Part shown: positions 47,917 through 56,137 of the stretch, piece by piece
How the letters are laid out: every line of letters begins with the position of its first letter
How positions within the stretch are numbered: position 1 is the first letter of the stretch
Assembly (NCBI GenBank): GCA_000620185.1
Contig: JHVO01000018.1
Span: 37,294 to 101,293, forward strand
DNA length: 64,000 nt
Direction of reading: 5' to 3'
From: Geodermatophilaceae bacterium URHB0062
GTDB taxonomy: Bacteria; Actinomycetota; Actinomycetes; Mycobacteriales; Geodermatophilaceae
Notes under the pieces: generated by a model
Told to the model about the DNA's origin: nothing
Database searches by the model: none
What the model saw: the letters and a program-made list of their open reading frames with translations, nothing else
Made by a program: the position numbers and the translations under genes

Positions 47917-48108
47917 AGAACTGAGGCTAGCAGTCCGGGACTCCCGCGGGCAGGCTTCGTGACGCCGTTGTACGCGATCGGCGAGGCGGCGTCGTCGTGC
48001 GGGTGGCTGCCCCGGAAAGGTGTAGGACACTGGCTAGGGGGGCGGGCCTGCCGACCCCTTCCGAGGTCCCCCCGCCGGGGTCGCGGACCGGCACGATCAG
48101 GGAGCCAC

Positions 48109-49377
48109 GTGACCAGCGCTGCCAGCACCCCGCTCGAGAGTTCGCCTGCCTCCGGGGCGCCGGTTCCGCCGTCGGTCGACGCCGCCCGGCTGGAGCGGGT
48201 GCTCTTCGAGATCAAGCGGGTCATCGTCGGCCAGGACCGGCTGGTCGAGCGGATGCTGGTCGCGCTCCTCGCGCGCGGCCACGTGCTGCTCGAGGGCGTG
48301 CCCGGTGTCGCGAAGACCCTCGCGGTCGAGACGCTGGCCACCGCAGTGGGCGGCACGTTCGCGCGCCTGCAGTTCACCCCCGACCTGGTGCCGGCCGACA
48401 TCATCGGCACGCGCATCTACCGAGCCGGCCAGGACGCCTTCGACACCGAACTCGGCCCGGTCTTCGCCAACTTCGTGCTCACCGACGAGATCAACCGGGC
48501 CCCGGCCAAGGTGCAGTCGGCGCTGCTGGAGGTCATGGCCGAGCGGCAGGTGTCGATCGGTGGCGTGACCCATCCGCTGCCCGACCCGTTCCTGGTGCTC
48601 GCCACGCAGAACCCCATCGAGTCCGAGGGCGTCTACCCCCTGCCCGAGGCCCAGCGTGACCGCTTCCTCATGAAGGTGCTCGTCGACTACCCGAGCCCCG
48701 AGGAGGAGCGCGAGATCGTCTACCGGATGGGCTCGGAGCCGCCCGTCGCCGAGACCGTCCTCGGGCCCGACGAGCTGGTCCGGCTGCAGCGCACCACCTC
48801 CCAGGTCTTCGTCCACCACGCGCTCGTCGACTACGTCGTCCGGCTGGTGGTGGCGACGCGCAGCCCACGTGAGCACGGCATGGACGACGTCGCCACGTGG
48901 GTGTCCTACGGCGCGAGCCCGCGTGCGTCGCTGGGGCTGATCGCCGCCAGCCGTGGCCTGGCGCTGGTCCGCGGCCGCGACTACGTGCTGCCGCAGGACG
49001 TCCTCGACGTCACCGCCGACGTGTTGCGGCACCGTCTGGTGCTGTCCTACGACGCGCTGGCCGACGGTGTGCCCGCCGACCACATCATCAAGCGGATCGT
49101 GCAGACGGTGCCCCTCCCGCAGGTGGCGCCCCGGCAGAACGCCGGCGGCTTCGGGCCGAGCACTCCCGGCGGGCCGCACGTCCCGCAGATCGGACAGTTC
49201 GGCCCCGGGCCGCTGCCGCCGAACGGCGGGCCCCAGCCGCACGGCGTGCAGATGCCCGGCCAGCCGATGCCCGGTCAGCCGATGCCCGGTCAGCCGATGC
49301 CCGGTCAGAACCTGCCGCAGCCCCCGCAGGGCGGCCCCGCCGGCAACGGCTACGCGCACGGGCCGCACCCGGCGTGA
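48109..49377 (+). CDS. MoxR-family AAA+ ATPase
   Basis: 422-aa AAA+ ATPase. Walker A is EGVPGVAKT, Walker B VLTDEINRAPAKVQSALLEVM, and sensor LATQNPIESEGVYPLPEAQRDRF. MoxR proteins act as chaperones with VWA partners, and the DUF58 and VWA genes follow with 4-bp overlaps. The last 60 residues are an unusual Pro/Gly/Gln-rich tail with four MPGQ-type repeats. GTG 48109 has GGAG 5 nt upstream. Confidence 0.93.
   Translation: MTSAASTPLESSPASGAPVPPSVDAARLERVLFEIKRVIVGQDRLVERMLVALLARGHVLLEGVPGVAKTLAVETLATAVGGTFARLQFTPDLVPADIIGTRIYRAGQDAFDTELGPVFANFVLTDEINRAPAKVQSALLEVMAERQVSIGGVTHPLPDPFLVLATQNPIESEGVYPLPEAQRDRFLMKVLVDYPSPEEEREIVYRMGSEPPVAETVLGPDELVRLQRTTSQVFVHHALVDYVVRLVVATRSPREHGMDDVATWVSYGASPRASLGLIAASRGLALVRGRDYVLPQDVLDVTADVLRHRLVLSYDALADGVPADHIIKRIVQTVPLPQVAPRQNAGGFGPSTPGGPHVPQIGQFGPGPLPPNGGPQPHGVQMPGQPMPGQPMPGQPMPGQNLPQPPQGGPAGNGYAHGPHPA
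49252..49311 (+). repeat. 15-bp tandem repeat (four units) in the MoxR gene
   Basis: Units at 49252, 49267, 49282 and 49297 follow ATGCCCGGTCAGCCG with single-base changes, encoding MPGQP three times and then MPGQN. The unit length of 15 bp keeps the frame, so copy number can vary without breaking the protein. Confidence 0.9.
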
Positions 49378-50429
49378 TCCGGCGTCGCCGCGCCGGCGGT
49401 CGGCCGCTGCCGGACCCCGAGGACCCCGGCCCCGGCGTCGGGGGCGCGCATCCCGGCCTGCTCCTGCACCCGGCGACCCCGGGCTCCGGCGTCGACCCGG
49501 GCTCCGGTGACGGCGCTCCGCCGCGCTTCACCGACGGGCCGACCGACGTCCTCCTGCGACGCCTGGAGCTGACCGTCCGTCGCCGGCTGGACGGGCTGCT
49601 GCAGGGCGACCATCTCGGCCTGGTCCCCGGTTCGGGGTCGGAGGCGGGTGACTCGCGGACGTACCACCCGGGGGACGACGTCCGGCGGATGGACTGGCCG
49701 GTCACCGCGCGCACGCTGGTGCCGCACGTACGGGAGACGATCGCCGACCGCGAGCTCGAGACGTGGGCGGTCGTCGACCTGTCCGCGAGCCTCGACTTCG
49801 GCACCGCCAACTGCCAGAAGCGCGACCTGGCGATCGCCGGGCTGGCCGCCGTCGGCCATCTCACCGTGCACGGCGGCAACCGGCTCGGCGCCGTCGTCAC
49901 CACGGGGGAGCGGGTCGACCGCTATCCGGCCATGCCGGGCCGGCTGGCCGCCGAGCGCCTGCTGCGTTCGGTCGTCGCCACGCCGCGCGCCGCCGGAGGA
50001 CGCCGGGGCGACCTGGCGGCCGCACTGGAGACGCTGCGGCGACCGCCGCGCCGTCGCGGTCTGGTCGTGGTGATCTCCGACTTCCTGGGGGACGCCGACT
50101 GGGAGCGGCCGCTGCGCGGTCTCCGCACGCGGCACGAGCTGCTGGCCATCGAGGTCGTCGATCCGCGGGAGCTCGAGCTGCCCGACGTCGGCCTGCTCAC
50201 CGTGGTCGACCCGGAGAGCGGGGAGACGCTGGAGGTGCCCACCGGCAACGCCGAGTTCCGGGCACGGTTCGCCGAGGGCGCGGCGGCGCAGCGGGAGCAG
50301 ATCGCGAGGTCGCTCCGCCGTGCCGGTGCCGGGCACCTGCGGCTGCGCACCGACCGCGACTGGCTCATGGACGTCGTCCGCTTCGTCGCAGACCGCCGGC
50401 GCGCCGGTAGTGGAGGAGCTTCCCGATGA
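49374..50429 (+). CDS. DUF58-domain protein (MoxR operon)
   Basis: 351-aa cytosolic protein with the DUF58 signature GLVPGSGSEAGDSRTYHPGDDVRRMDWPVTART spread over about residues 83-115, and a VWA-like beta strand VVDLSASLDFG and VVVISDFLG. These proteins work with MoxR ATPases. The first 50 residues are Pro/Gly-rich and disordered-looking. The GTG overlaps the MoxR stop, and the stop overlaps the VWA gene start. Confidence 0.92.
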   Translation: MIRRRRAGGRPLPDPEDPGPGVGGAHPGLLLHPATPGSGVDPGSGDGAPPRFTDGPTDVLLRRLELTVRRRLDGLLQGDHLGLVPGSGSEAGDSRTYHPGDDVRRMDWPVTARTLVPHVRETIADRELETWAVVDLSASLDFGTANCQKRDLAIAGLAAVGHLTVHGGNRLGAVVTTGERVDRYPAMPGRLAAERLLRSVVATPRAAGGRRGDLAAALETLRRPPRRRGLVVVISDFLGDADWERPLRGLRTRHELLAIEVVDPRELELPDVGLLTVVDPESGETLEVPTGNAEFRARFAEGAAAQREQIARSLRRAGAGHLRLRTDRDWLMDVVRFVADRRRAGSGGASR

Positions 50430-51382
50430 CCTTCCAGACCCCGTGGTGGCTGCTGGCCCTGCTCGTCGTGGCGGCGCTGGTGGCGCTGTACGTCGTCCTG
50501 CAGCTGCGGCGGAAGGCCTACGCGGCTCGCTTCACCAACGTCGCGCTCCTCGGCTCGCTGGTGCCCAAGCGCCCGGGGTGGCGCCGGCACCTCGCCTTCT
50601 CGATCGTGGCGCTGGGGCTGGTCGCGCTCGTCGTGTCCCTCGCGACGCCGAGCACCGAGGTCCGGGTGCCGCGGGAGCGGGCGACCGTGGTCATGGCCGT
50701 GGACGTCTCCCTGTCGATGCAGGCCAAGGACATCGAGCCCAACCGCTTCGAGGCGATGAAGACCGCGGCGACGGAGTTCGTCGACGTGCTGCCCGCGCGG
50801 ATCAACCTCGGGCTGGTGTCGTTCGCCGGGACGGCGACCACGCTGGTGCCGCCGACGACGGATCGTGACGCGGTCACCGGCGCGATCCAGCGGCTCGACC
50901 TGGCCGAGTCCACCGCGATCGGCGAGGCGGTGTTCGCGTCGCTGACGGCCATCGACAACTTCCAGGCGGCGCTGGACGCGCCCGAGGACAAGCTGCCGCC
51001 GGCGCGCATCGTTCTCCTGTCGGACGGCTCGAACACCGTCGGCCGCAAGGCCACCCAGGCCATCGACGCCGCGCGCGCGGCCGGCGTGCCCGTCTCGACG
51101 ATCGCGTTCGGCACCGACTACGGCACCCTCGACCTCGAGGGCGAGACGGTGCCCGTGCCGGTCGACCGGGCGACACTCAAGGACATCGCCGACCAGACCG
51201 GCGGGAGTTACCACGAGGCGGCCAGCGCCGCCGAGTTGCAGGAGGTCTACGCCGACCTCGGCAGCCAGATCGGTTACACGACCCAGCCGAAGGACATCAG
51301 CACCTGGTTCGTGCGGGCCGGCGTCCTGCTCGCCCTGGTCGGTGCCGCCCTCAGCCTGCTCTGGACGAACCGCCTGGTCTGA
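50426..51382 (+). CDS. Membrane-anchored VWA-domain protein (BatA-like)
   Basis: 318-aa protein. Two spans lie near the N-terminus (WWLLALLVVAALVALYVVL and the segment around residues 55-72), then a VWA domain with MIDAS motif VMAVDVSLSM, Thr in STAIGE and Asp in LLSDGSNTVG, and a C-terminal span (FVRAGVLLALVGAALSLLW). It forms the MoxR-DUF58-VWA module, thought to assemble or remodel envelope complexes. Confidence 0.92.
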   Translation: MTFQTPWWLLALLVVAALVALYVVLQLRRKAYAARFTNVALLGSLVPKRPGWRRHLAFSIVALGLVALVVSLATPSTEVRVPRERATVVMAVDVSLSMQAKDIEPNRFEAMKTAATEFVDVLPARINLGLVSFAGTATTLVPPTTDRDAVTGAIQRLDLAESTAIGEAVFASLTAIDNFQAALDAPEDKLPPARIVLLSDGSNTVGRKATQAIDAARAAGVPVSTIAFGTDYGTLDLEGETVPVPVDRATLKDIADQTGGSYHEAASAAELQEVYADLGSQIGYTTQPKDISTWFVRAGVLLALVGAALSLLWTNRLV

Positions 51383-51384
51383 GT

Positions 51385-51422
51385 GGAGTGCGACGGGAGC
51401 GTTTTCCGCGCCCTCCCACTCC
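51385..51422. terminator. Hairpin between convergent genes
   Basis: GGAGTG (51385-51390) pairs with CACTCC (51417-51422) and inner GGGAGCG with CGCGCCCTCC-like bases around a TTTTC loop. It is in the 42-bp gap between the VWA gene and the convergent oxidoreductase and could serve both. Confidence 0.6.
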
Positions 51423-51424
51423 GT

Positions 51425-52396
51425 TCAGCGGCTCGGGTCGAGGACGAGCTTGCCGGTGGTGCGGCGGGCCAGCAGGTCCTGGTGCGCCTCGCGGACGGCC
51501 GACAACGGGTAGCGCCCGCCGACGACCGGCTTCAGCGCGCCCTCGGCGACCATCGGCAGCAGGTCGTTCATGGCGGCGTCCATCATCTGCGGGTGGGCCA
51601 TGCAGTGGGCCAGCCAGAAGCCGATGACCGCGCGGCTGCGCTGCATGAGCGCACCCGGGGGGACGGCCGGCGTCTCCTGCCGCGCCGCCATGCCGTAGGT
51701 CACCAGCCGTCCGAACGGGGCCAGCGCCGACAGCGATCCGGCGAAGACGTTGCCCCCGGTCATCTCCAGCACCATGTCGACCGGCCTGCCGCCGTTGGCC
51801 TCGCGCAGGGCGGCGGTGAACGCCTTGGGGTCGTCGTCGGCCAGCGCTGGGTCGACGGTGGCGTGGGCGCCGAGCTCCTCGGCGAGCGCCCGCTTCTCCG
51901 CGCTGGAGGCGGTGGCGATCACGCGTCCCGCGCCCCAGCGGAGGGCCAGCTGGACGGCGAGCGAGCCGACCCCGCCCGCGCCGGCGATGACGACGACCGA
52001 CTCGCCCTGGGCCAGGTGGGCACTGGTGCGCAGCAGGTGCCAGGCGGTCGCGCCCTGGAGGACGACGGCCAGCGCCTGTTCGTCGCTCACACCCTCAGGC
52101 ACCGGCCAGGTGAGGAAGTCATGCGCCACGACCTTCTCGGCGTATCCGCCGCCGTCCAGCAGGCCGACGACTCGCTGACCGCCGCCCGCCGAGGTACCGA
52201 CGAACTCGGCGCCGGGGATCAGCGGCAGCTGCTGCGCGGCGAGGTAGGAGTTCTCGATCTGGTGGGTGTCTGCAAAGTTAACTCCTGAGGAGCTCACCTC
52301 GTAGAGCTGCTGACCTTCCCTGGGGATGGGGTCGGGCAGGTCGACGATGTCCATGACCTCGGGGCCGCCGAAGCGGGTGATCTGCACAGCACGCAT
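51425..52396 (-). CDS. Zinc-free NADPH:quinone oxidoreductase (MDR family)
   Basis: 323-aa medium-chain reductase. The N-terminus MRAVQITRFGGPEVM and GVNFADTHQIENSYL are typical of quinone reductases. The NADPH site is VIAGAGGVGSLAVQLAL. The zinc-binding Cys/His set of alcohol dehydrogenases is absent. The ATG at 52396 looks leaderless, with TAGCCT 7 nt upstream on the minus strand. A second, degraded copy of this gene's first codons occurs at about 60895-60924, beyond the accessory island. Confidence 0.92.
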   Translation of the reverse strand: MRAVQITRFGGPEVMDIVDLPDPIPREGQQLYEVSSSGVNFADTHQIENSYLAAQQLPLIPGAEFVGTSAGGGQRVVGLLDGGGYAEKVVAHDFLTWPVPEGVSDEQALAVVLQGATAWHLLRTSAHLAQGESVVVIAGAGGVGSLAVQLALRWGAGRVIATASSAEKRALAEELGAHATVDPALADDDPKAFTAALREANGGRPVDMVLEMTGGNVFAGSLSALAPFGRLVTYGMAARQETPAVPPGALMQRSRAVIGFWLAHCMAHPQMMDAAMNDLLPMVAEGALKPVVGGRYPLSAVREAHQDLLARRTTGKLVLDPSR

Positions 52397-52570
52397 GCGG
52401 CGAGGCTAGGCCGTCGCCAGCCGCAGTACTTCGCAAGTGAGTGAAGTCCGCGCAGCCATCCACCCCTGGAGGCGGACAGGCACCTGGCTGCACCGGCGGC
52501 ATGGTGAGGGGTTGCCGGCAGCCGAGGCAGCCCGGCAGCCGGCAACCGCTCTACTCCGGCTCGCCGACGA

Positions 52571-52702
52571 CTACTTCTTCTTTGGCCGCTGCGCGAGTGC
52601 GCTGCCGGCGGCTGTCTTGGACGCCTTGCTCGTTCGTCCGTCCCGTAGCACCTTGCTCGCTGCGGCCGCGGCGGACTTGCTGGTCACCTTGCTCTTGGCC
52701 AT
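52571..52702 (-). CDS. Small Lys/Ala/Ser-rich protein (43 aa)
   Basis: 43-aa protein beginning MAKSKVTSKSAA, with ASKVLRDGRTSKASKTAAGSALAQ and a KKK end. Small proteins of this pattern occur in many bacteria, often in variable regions, with unknown function; it could bind nucleic acid. The ATG at 52702 has a near-perfect AGGAGGTGA site 6-7 nt upstream, the strongest in the window, which supports real translation. It is divergent from the island operon. Confidence 0.8.
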   Translation of the reverse strand: MAKSKVTSKSAAAAASKVLRDGRTSKASKTAAGSALAQRPKKK

Positions 52703-52734
52703 AGCCTTCACCTCCTCTCTCCTTGTCGCTCCCG

Positions 52735-52791
52735 GAACGTCGGATCGCGGCCGCCAGTCCGGACCGGACGACAGGAGCAGGTCCGACGTTC
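52735..52791. promoter_or_regulatory. Inverted repeat in the divergent island promoter region
   Basis: GAACGTCGGA (52735-52744) and TCCGACGTTC (52782-52791), perfect 10-bp arms 37 bp apart, with an inner palindrome GTCCGGAC. It sits between the 43-aa gene and the start of the six-gene operon, so it may be an operator or the control site for the sigma-like protein. It could also be a hairpin in the leader. Confidence 0.45.
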
Positions 52792-52834
52792 GGCGTGGGT
52801 GAGCACGTAGGAGCGAGAGGAGCGCGACACGGCG

Positions 52835-53221
52835 ATGACTCGCGACCGGCGCTCCCACGCGCTCCTCATGCCCGACATGGGACCGATCGGGGACCCGTAC
52901 CTGCCCAAAGGCGGTCAGGTCTTCTGGGTGAGGTCCTTGCTGTACTCGAGTAGCGATCCAGCGCCAGGACGGCCAGCTGTGGTGGTGAGCGCACCTTCGT
53001 GTCTGCGTGCCACCGGAAGAATTCAGATGGTGACGAGGACCAGCGATCTCACCGTCGCGGGTGTGCTCCACGAGGGAGGGCTGCTCCCCACGCTAGATAA
53101 GCCCGGTGTGTTCTCCGATCTTGTCTCGTGTCGCGCATCCGCCTGGCGGCCTGGAGACGTCCTGCTCGTAGGTGAGTTGTCCGAGCCGCACCTCAGCCGT
53201 GTGACGGAGCGATTCTCATGA
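52835..53221 (+). CDS. PemK/MazF-like protein
   Basis: 128-aa protein. PKGGQVFWVRSLLYSSSDPAPGRPAVVVS matches the opening of PemK/MazF toxins (GDVWWV...RPALVVS) and GDVLLVGELSEPHLSRVTERF matches their end. The family includes mRNA interferases, but catalytic residues are not clearly recognisable, and no usual antitoxin precedes it. Its stop overlaps the sigma-like gene (ATGA), so it is the first gene of the island operon. An ATG at 52868 is an alternative start; neither has a well-spaced ribosome-binding site. Confidence 0.6.
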   Translation: MTRDRRSHALLMPDMGPIGDPYLPKGGQVFWVRSLLYSSSDPAPGRPAVVVSAPSCLRATGRIQMVTRTSDLTVAGVLHEGGLLPTLDKPGVFSDLVSCRASAWRPGDVLLVGELSEPHLSRVTERFS

Positions 53222-54231
53222 AGGGCCCGCGTCAGGAGTTGACGGACACCGGCACGCTGGGCCCGGAGGGGGCCGCGCTTCTGTACCGGACTGTGGCCGC
53301 CGTCGCGGTGGCGCGGAACTTTCCGCCGCCGCCCGGCAGTGGTGTATGGGACGCCTCAGCAGTCGAGGGCGTCGCTCACGACTTGATCGTGGGTGACCGC
53401 GGACGCAAGCGTCTGACCGACGCGCTCCTAAGATCGACAGACGAGCGGTCCTTCGCCAAGGTTATCGAGGGCGCGACTGTCAACTTCCTGCGTGACGTCT
53501 CAAGGCGCTCAGACGTTGGCAAGGTCATCTTGAGAGTCACGGAGATTCTTCGGGCCGAGGAGCAGTTCGTTGAGGTAGCCGGACGTCCACCCCGCTGGCG
53601 GCTCTTCAACGCCCCGGGTGAGCCCAGCTCCGCCGGGGCGGGAGATTTGGCACACGCGGCCCGGCTGGAGAACAACGTCGTGGTCCCGGTATGGACTAGT
53701 GACCGTCGAGACGCTCCGATAGCCGACCGCGCGAGCTTGGTTCGGATTCTTGTACGGATCCTGGCCGTCGCGAACGGCAGCATCACGGCCGCTGACGCAG
53801 CCCAAGCTGTTTCTGCCCGCATCGACGTTCGCCGAGCGCCGTTGACCATCGAGCTCGACACGCTTGAGCGGGTCGCCGAGCCAGCCGCAGACGACCCCGC
53901 GGCGGAGGTGGCCAGCCGAAGCACCGCCAAGGCGATATTCGACCGACTCGATGATCGCGAACGCATCCTGCTGGCCGCGTTTCATCTGCCCCTGGACCAG
54001 GCTGCAGCGCAGCTGACCTTGAGGCGGAGCCAGACATCCGTGCTGCGTCAACGCCTGGTCGAGCGACTCCGTCGCGAGCTCGGCTTCGACCTTGAGTCTG
54101 GTATCGCCGACGACGAAGACGGCGCCGAGGCTGAGGTTCGTGCACTACGCGACCTGTGCCTGCGTTGGTCGGAGGACCGAACGCTCGGCGAAGGTGCGAC
54201 GTCCCCATGCATCGAGGAGGGAGGAAAATGA
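53218..54231 (+). CDS. Sigma-70-like regulator
   Basis: 337-aa protein. The N-terminal region WDASAVEGVAHDLIVGDRGRKRL...FLRDVSRRSD resembles sigma region 2, and residues about 240-280 (FDRLDDRERILLAAFHLPLDQAAAQLTLRRSQTSVLRQRL, read in two halves) form a region-4-like helix-turn-helix. It has extra length between the regions and an acidic C-terminal tail. It most likely directs RNA polymerase to an island promoter. It is coupled on both sides: the PemK-like stop overlaps its start and its stop overlaps the anti-sigma/peptidase gene. Confidence 0.65.
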   Translation: MKGPRQELTDTGTLGPEGAALLYRTVAAVAVARNFPPPPGSGVWDASAVEGVAHDLIVGDRGRKRLTDALLRSTDERSFAKVIEGATVNFLRDVSRRSDVGKVILRVTEILRAEEQFVEVAGRPPRWRLFNAPGEPSSAGAGDLAHAARLENNVVVPVWTSDRRDAPIADRASLVRILVRILAVANGSITAADAAQAVSARIDVRRAPLTIELDTLERVAEPAADDPAAEVASRSTAKAIFDRLDDRERILLAAFHLPLDQAAAQLTLRRSQTSVLRQRLVERLRRELGFDLESGIADDEDGAEAEVRALRDLCLRWSEDRTLGEGATSPCIEEGGK

Positions 54232-56009
54232 TGGATGAGACCGGACACCCCACAGCCGTCGAACTGCACGAGGCTGCGGCGCTCGGCAGCGTGGGTCGCT
54301 ACGCAGGGCATTTCGGCGAGTGCGTTGAATGCCGTATCCGTCTCACCAGGCTGATGCATGGCATGGGGTCGATGGGCGCTCCCAGCGGAGATGCACTCAT
54401 GCGAATTCTCGGAGCACGGGTGCGGCTCAGTATGCCAGCGACTGCGGTGGCAGCCTCGCCGAGCGATGCGGGAGAGCCGCAGCCAGGAGAGGTATGGCGC
54501 ATCGGTGGTGACCCGGCGCTTCTCGTTTGGGTGCGTAAGGTGCTGGACGGCGCGGTCGACGCGGTTCCGGTGACTCTGGACGTCGAGTTCGCTGACGAGT
54601 ACACCGTTCTTGTTCCGGCCGACCAGACCGGTCTCGGTGTAGGACTGGCCCTCTTCACGGCGCTGCGCGGGCACGTCCACCCTGATGCATTTATTTCGCG
54701 AGTTTCGACGCTAAGAACTGACGTAGCCGGTCAAGTAGAGGAGGCAATCGGGGCGGGCCGTGAGGGTCGCGTGCCACAAGCCCCCAGCACTGGCTCACCC
54801 GTTTACGACGCCGAGGATCAGATCGTCGAGTACCAACAGTTGCTCGCCGACATGCTGGGCGACCTCGGGCCGGCTCGCTACCGTCGGGCGGCACACGGCG
54901 TTCTCGCCTCCGAACTAAATCGGTACCGGGAAATCACCCAGGTCGAGCCGCAAGAGGAATTCGACCTACCGGACGAATCGGTGGTGCCACTGGGTTTATG
55001 CCGCCACCCTCGCCCGGGTCAGTATGCGGCCGATGTAATCGACATCGCAAAGCGAACCAGACTGCGGCCAGAAACTGTCGCCAACCTGGTTCGCGCAGCA
55101 GATGTCGTGACCGCACTGGCTCGGCATGGACACGAGCCTGCCGCGGGGAGCCTGCTGACGGCCGCCCGCGACCACGCGGCGGAACACACGTCCTTTGATC
55201 AATCGTCCGGAAGGGACCTCATGCATCCGGGGTGGTTGAGCCAAGCGGTTGACCATCTCTGGGGAGATCAAGGCGAGCCCTCATCCATTCCGCGAAACCT
55301 CCACCTACCCATCCTGATCAATCTGCCGGTGATTATCATCGAGATCGAGGGATTGACGGTGCACGGCCTCTCCGCCTGGCTCGAGACACGAAACCTGCCC
55401 TCACTCGGCGGCACTATCGCCGACCGCCCGCTACGCGGGTGCTTGGTCGCCCGCAGTGGGGTCGGAGTCATCTTCGTAGACGCAGCCGACGACGCTGCAC
55501 AGCGTCGCTTGACGCTGGCGCACGAGGCCGGTCACTTTCTCCTGGACTACCTCTTGCCTAGGCAGGACGTGGTACGTCGACGAGCTGACCTTCTCGACGT
55601 CCTCGACGGTGTCCGTGCGCCGACGACGGCCGAGCGTTTCGAGGCACTGCTGGCCGACGTCCCGATCGGGTTTCACACCCACGTCTTGGAGCGGGACCCC
55701 CGCGGTGGTCACCTGTCGGACATCACCGACCAATTGGAGGACAGGGCGGAGCGTCTTGCTCTGGAGTTGCTCGCCCCGCTGCAGGCAGTCGTGAAGCTGT
55801 GGGAATCCATCGGCGGGGACAGCGACCTTTCTCGCTTGCTCGAACACGACTTCGGGCTTCCTGCCGGCGCCGCCGTGCGCTACGCCAACCACATCCGGCA
55901 GCTTCGTCCGCGAAAGCCCCAGACGCTTCTAGACGCAATCGGTCTGACTGCGCCTCCGCCTGGAAGCAGTGACAGCGACGCGGGCGACCCCGAACGGCCA
56001 CAATCGTGA
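54228..56009 (+). CDS. Anti-sigma zinc finger fused to an ImmA/IrrE metallopeptidase
   Basis: 593-aa protein. Near the N-terminus, His28-x3-Cys32-x2-Cys35 (AGHFGECVECR) is the ZAS zinc motif of anti-sigma factors. A central region of unknown fold follows. The C-terminal part has the ImmA/IrrE peptidase helix LAHEAGHFLLDYLL (His432, Glu433, His436) and the downstream ERLALELLAPLQAVV segment, which in this family carries the third ligand. This suggests an anti-sigma factor for the preceding sigma-like protein that is cleaved, or cleaves, upon a signal. ATG 54228 has GAGGAGGGAGG immediately upstream and overlaps the sigma-like stop. Confidence 0.75.
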   Translation: MMDETGHPTAVELHEAAALGSVGRYAGHFGECVECRIRLTRLMHGMGSMGAPSGDALMRILGARVRLSMPATAVAASPSDAGEPQPGEVWRIGGDPALLVWVRKVLDGAVDAVPVTLDVEFADEYTVLVPADQTGLGVGLALFTALRGHVHPDAFISRVSTLRTDVAGQVEEAIGAGREGRVPQAPSTGSPVYDAEDQIVEYQQLLADMLGDLGPARYRRAAHGVLASELNRYREITQVEPQEEFDLPDESVVPLGLCRHPRPGQYAADVIDIAKRTRLRPETVANLVRAADVVTALARHGHEPAAGSLLTAARDHAAEHTSFDQSSGRDLMHPGWLSQAVDHLWGDQGEPSSIPRNLHLPILINLPVIIIEIEGLTVHGLSAWLETRNLPSLGGTIADRPLRGCLVARSGVGVIFVDAADDAAQRRLTLAHEAGHFLLDYLLPRQDVVRRRADLLDVLDGVRAPTTAERFEALLADVPIGFHTHVLERDPRGGHLSDITDQLEDRAERLALELLAPLQAVVKLWESIGGDSDLSRLLEHDFGLPAGAAVRYANHIRQLRPRKPQTLLDAIGLTAPPPGSSDSDAGDPERPQS

Positions 56010-56137
56010 TCCGCGAGCCCGCCTGGTCGCACGATGTCCCGGCTTGGTGGCGCGGCGATTGGCGGTCCGCGTCGGAAGGGGGACACATGCAGCCGTCCTG
56101 TTCCGCTGCCTGGGGCCCGCGACGGAGTCAGACATGA
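56006..56137 (+). CDS. Overlooked 43-aa ORF between protease and NurA-like genes
   Basis: A 43-aa reading frame starts at GTG 56006, overlapping the protease stop by 4 bp (GTGA), and ends at TGA 56135-56137, overlapping the NurA-like ATG by 4 bp (ATGA). It thus fills the 124-bp gap exactly. The peptide is tryptophan-rich (REPAWSHDVPAWWRGDWR) and ends PRRSQT. Third-position GC is about 75%, compatible with coding. An internal ATG (56087) has a GGAAGGGGG site, so a 16-aa version could also be made. The function is unknown; it may be only a coupling leader. Confidence 0.45.
   Translation: MIREPAWSHDVPAWWRGDWRSASEGGHMQPSCSAAWGPRRSQT

Noticed and set aside
49252..49311. Short regularly spaced repeats considered as a CRISPR array
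   Set aside because: Contiguous 15-bp coding repeats without spacers.
55969..56133. N-terminal extension of the NurA-like protein
   Set aside because: It would overlap the peptidase gene and has Arg-rich non-family sequence; ATG 56134 has a proper ribosome-binding site.
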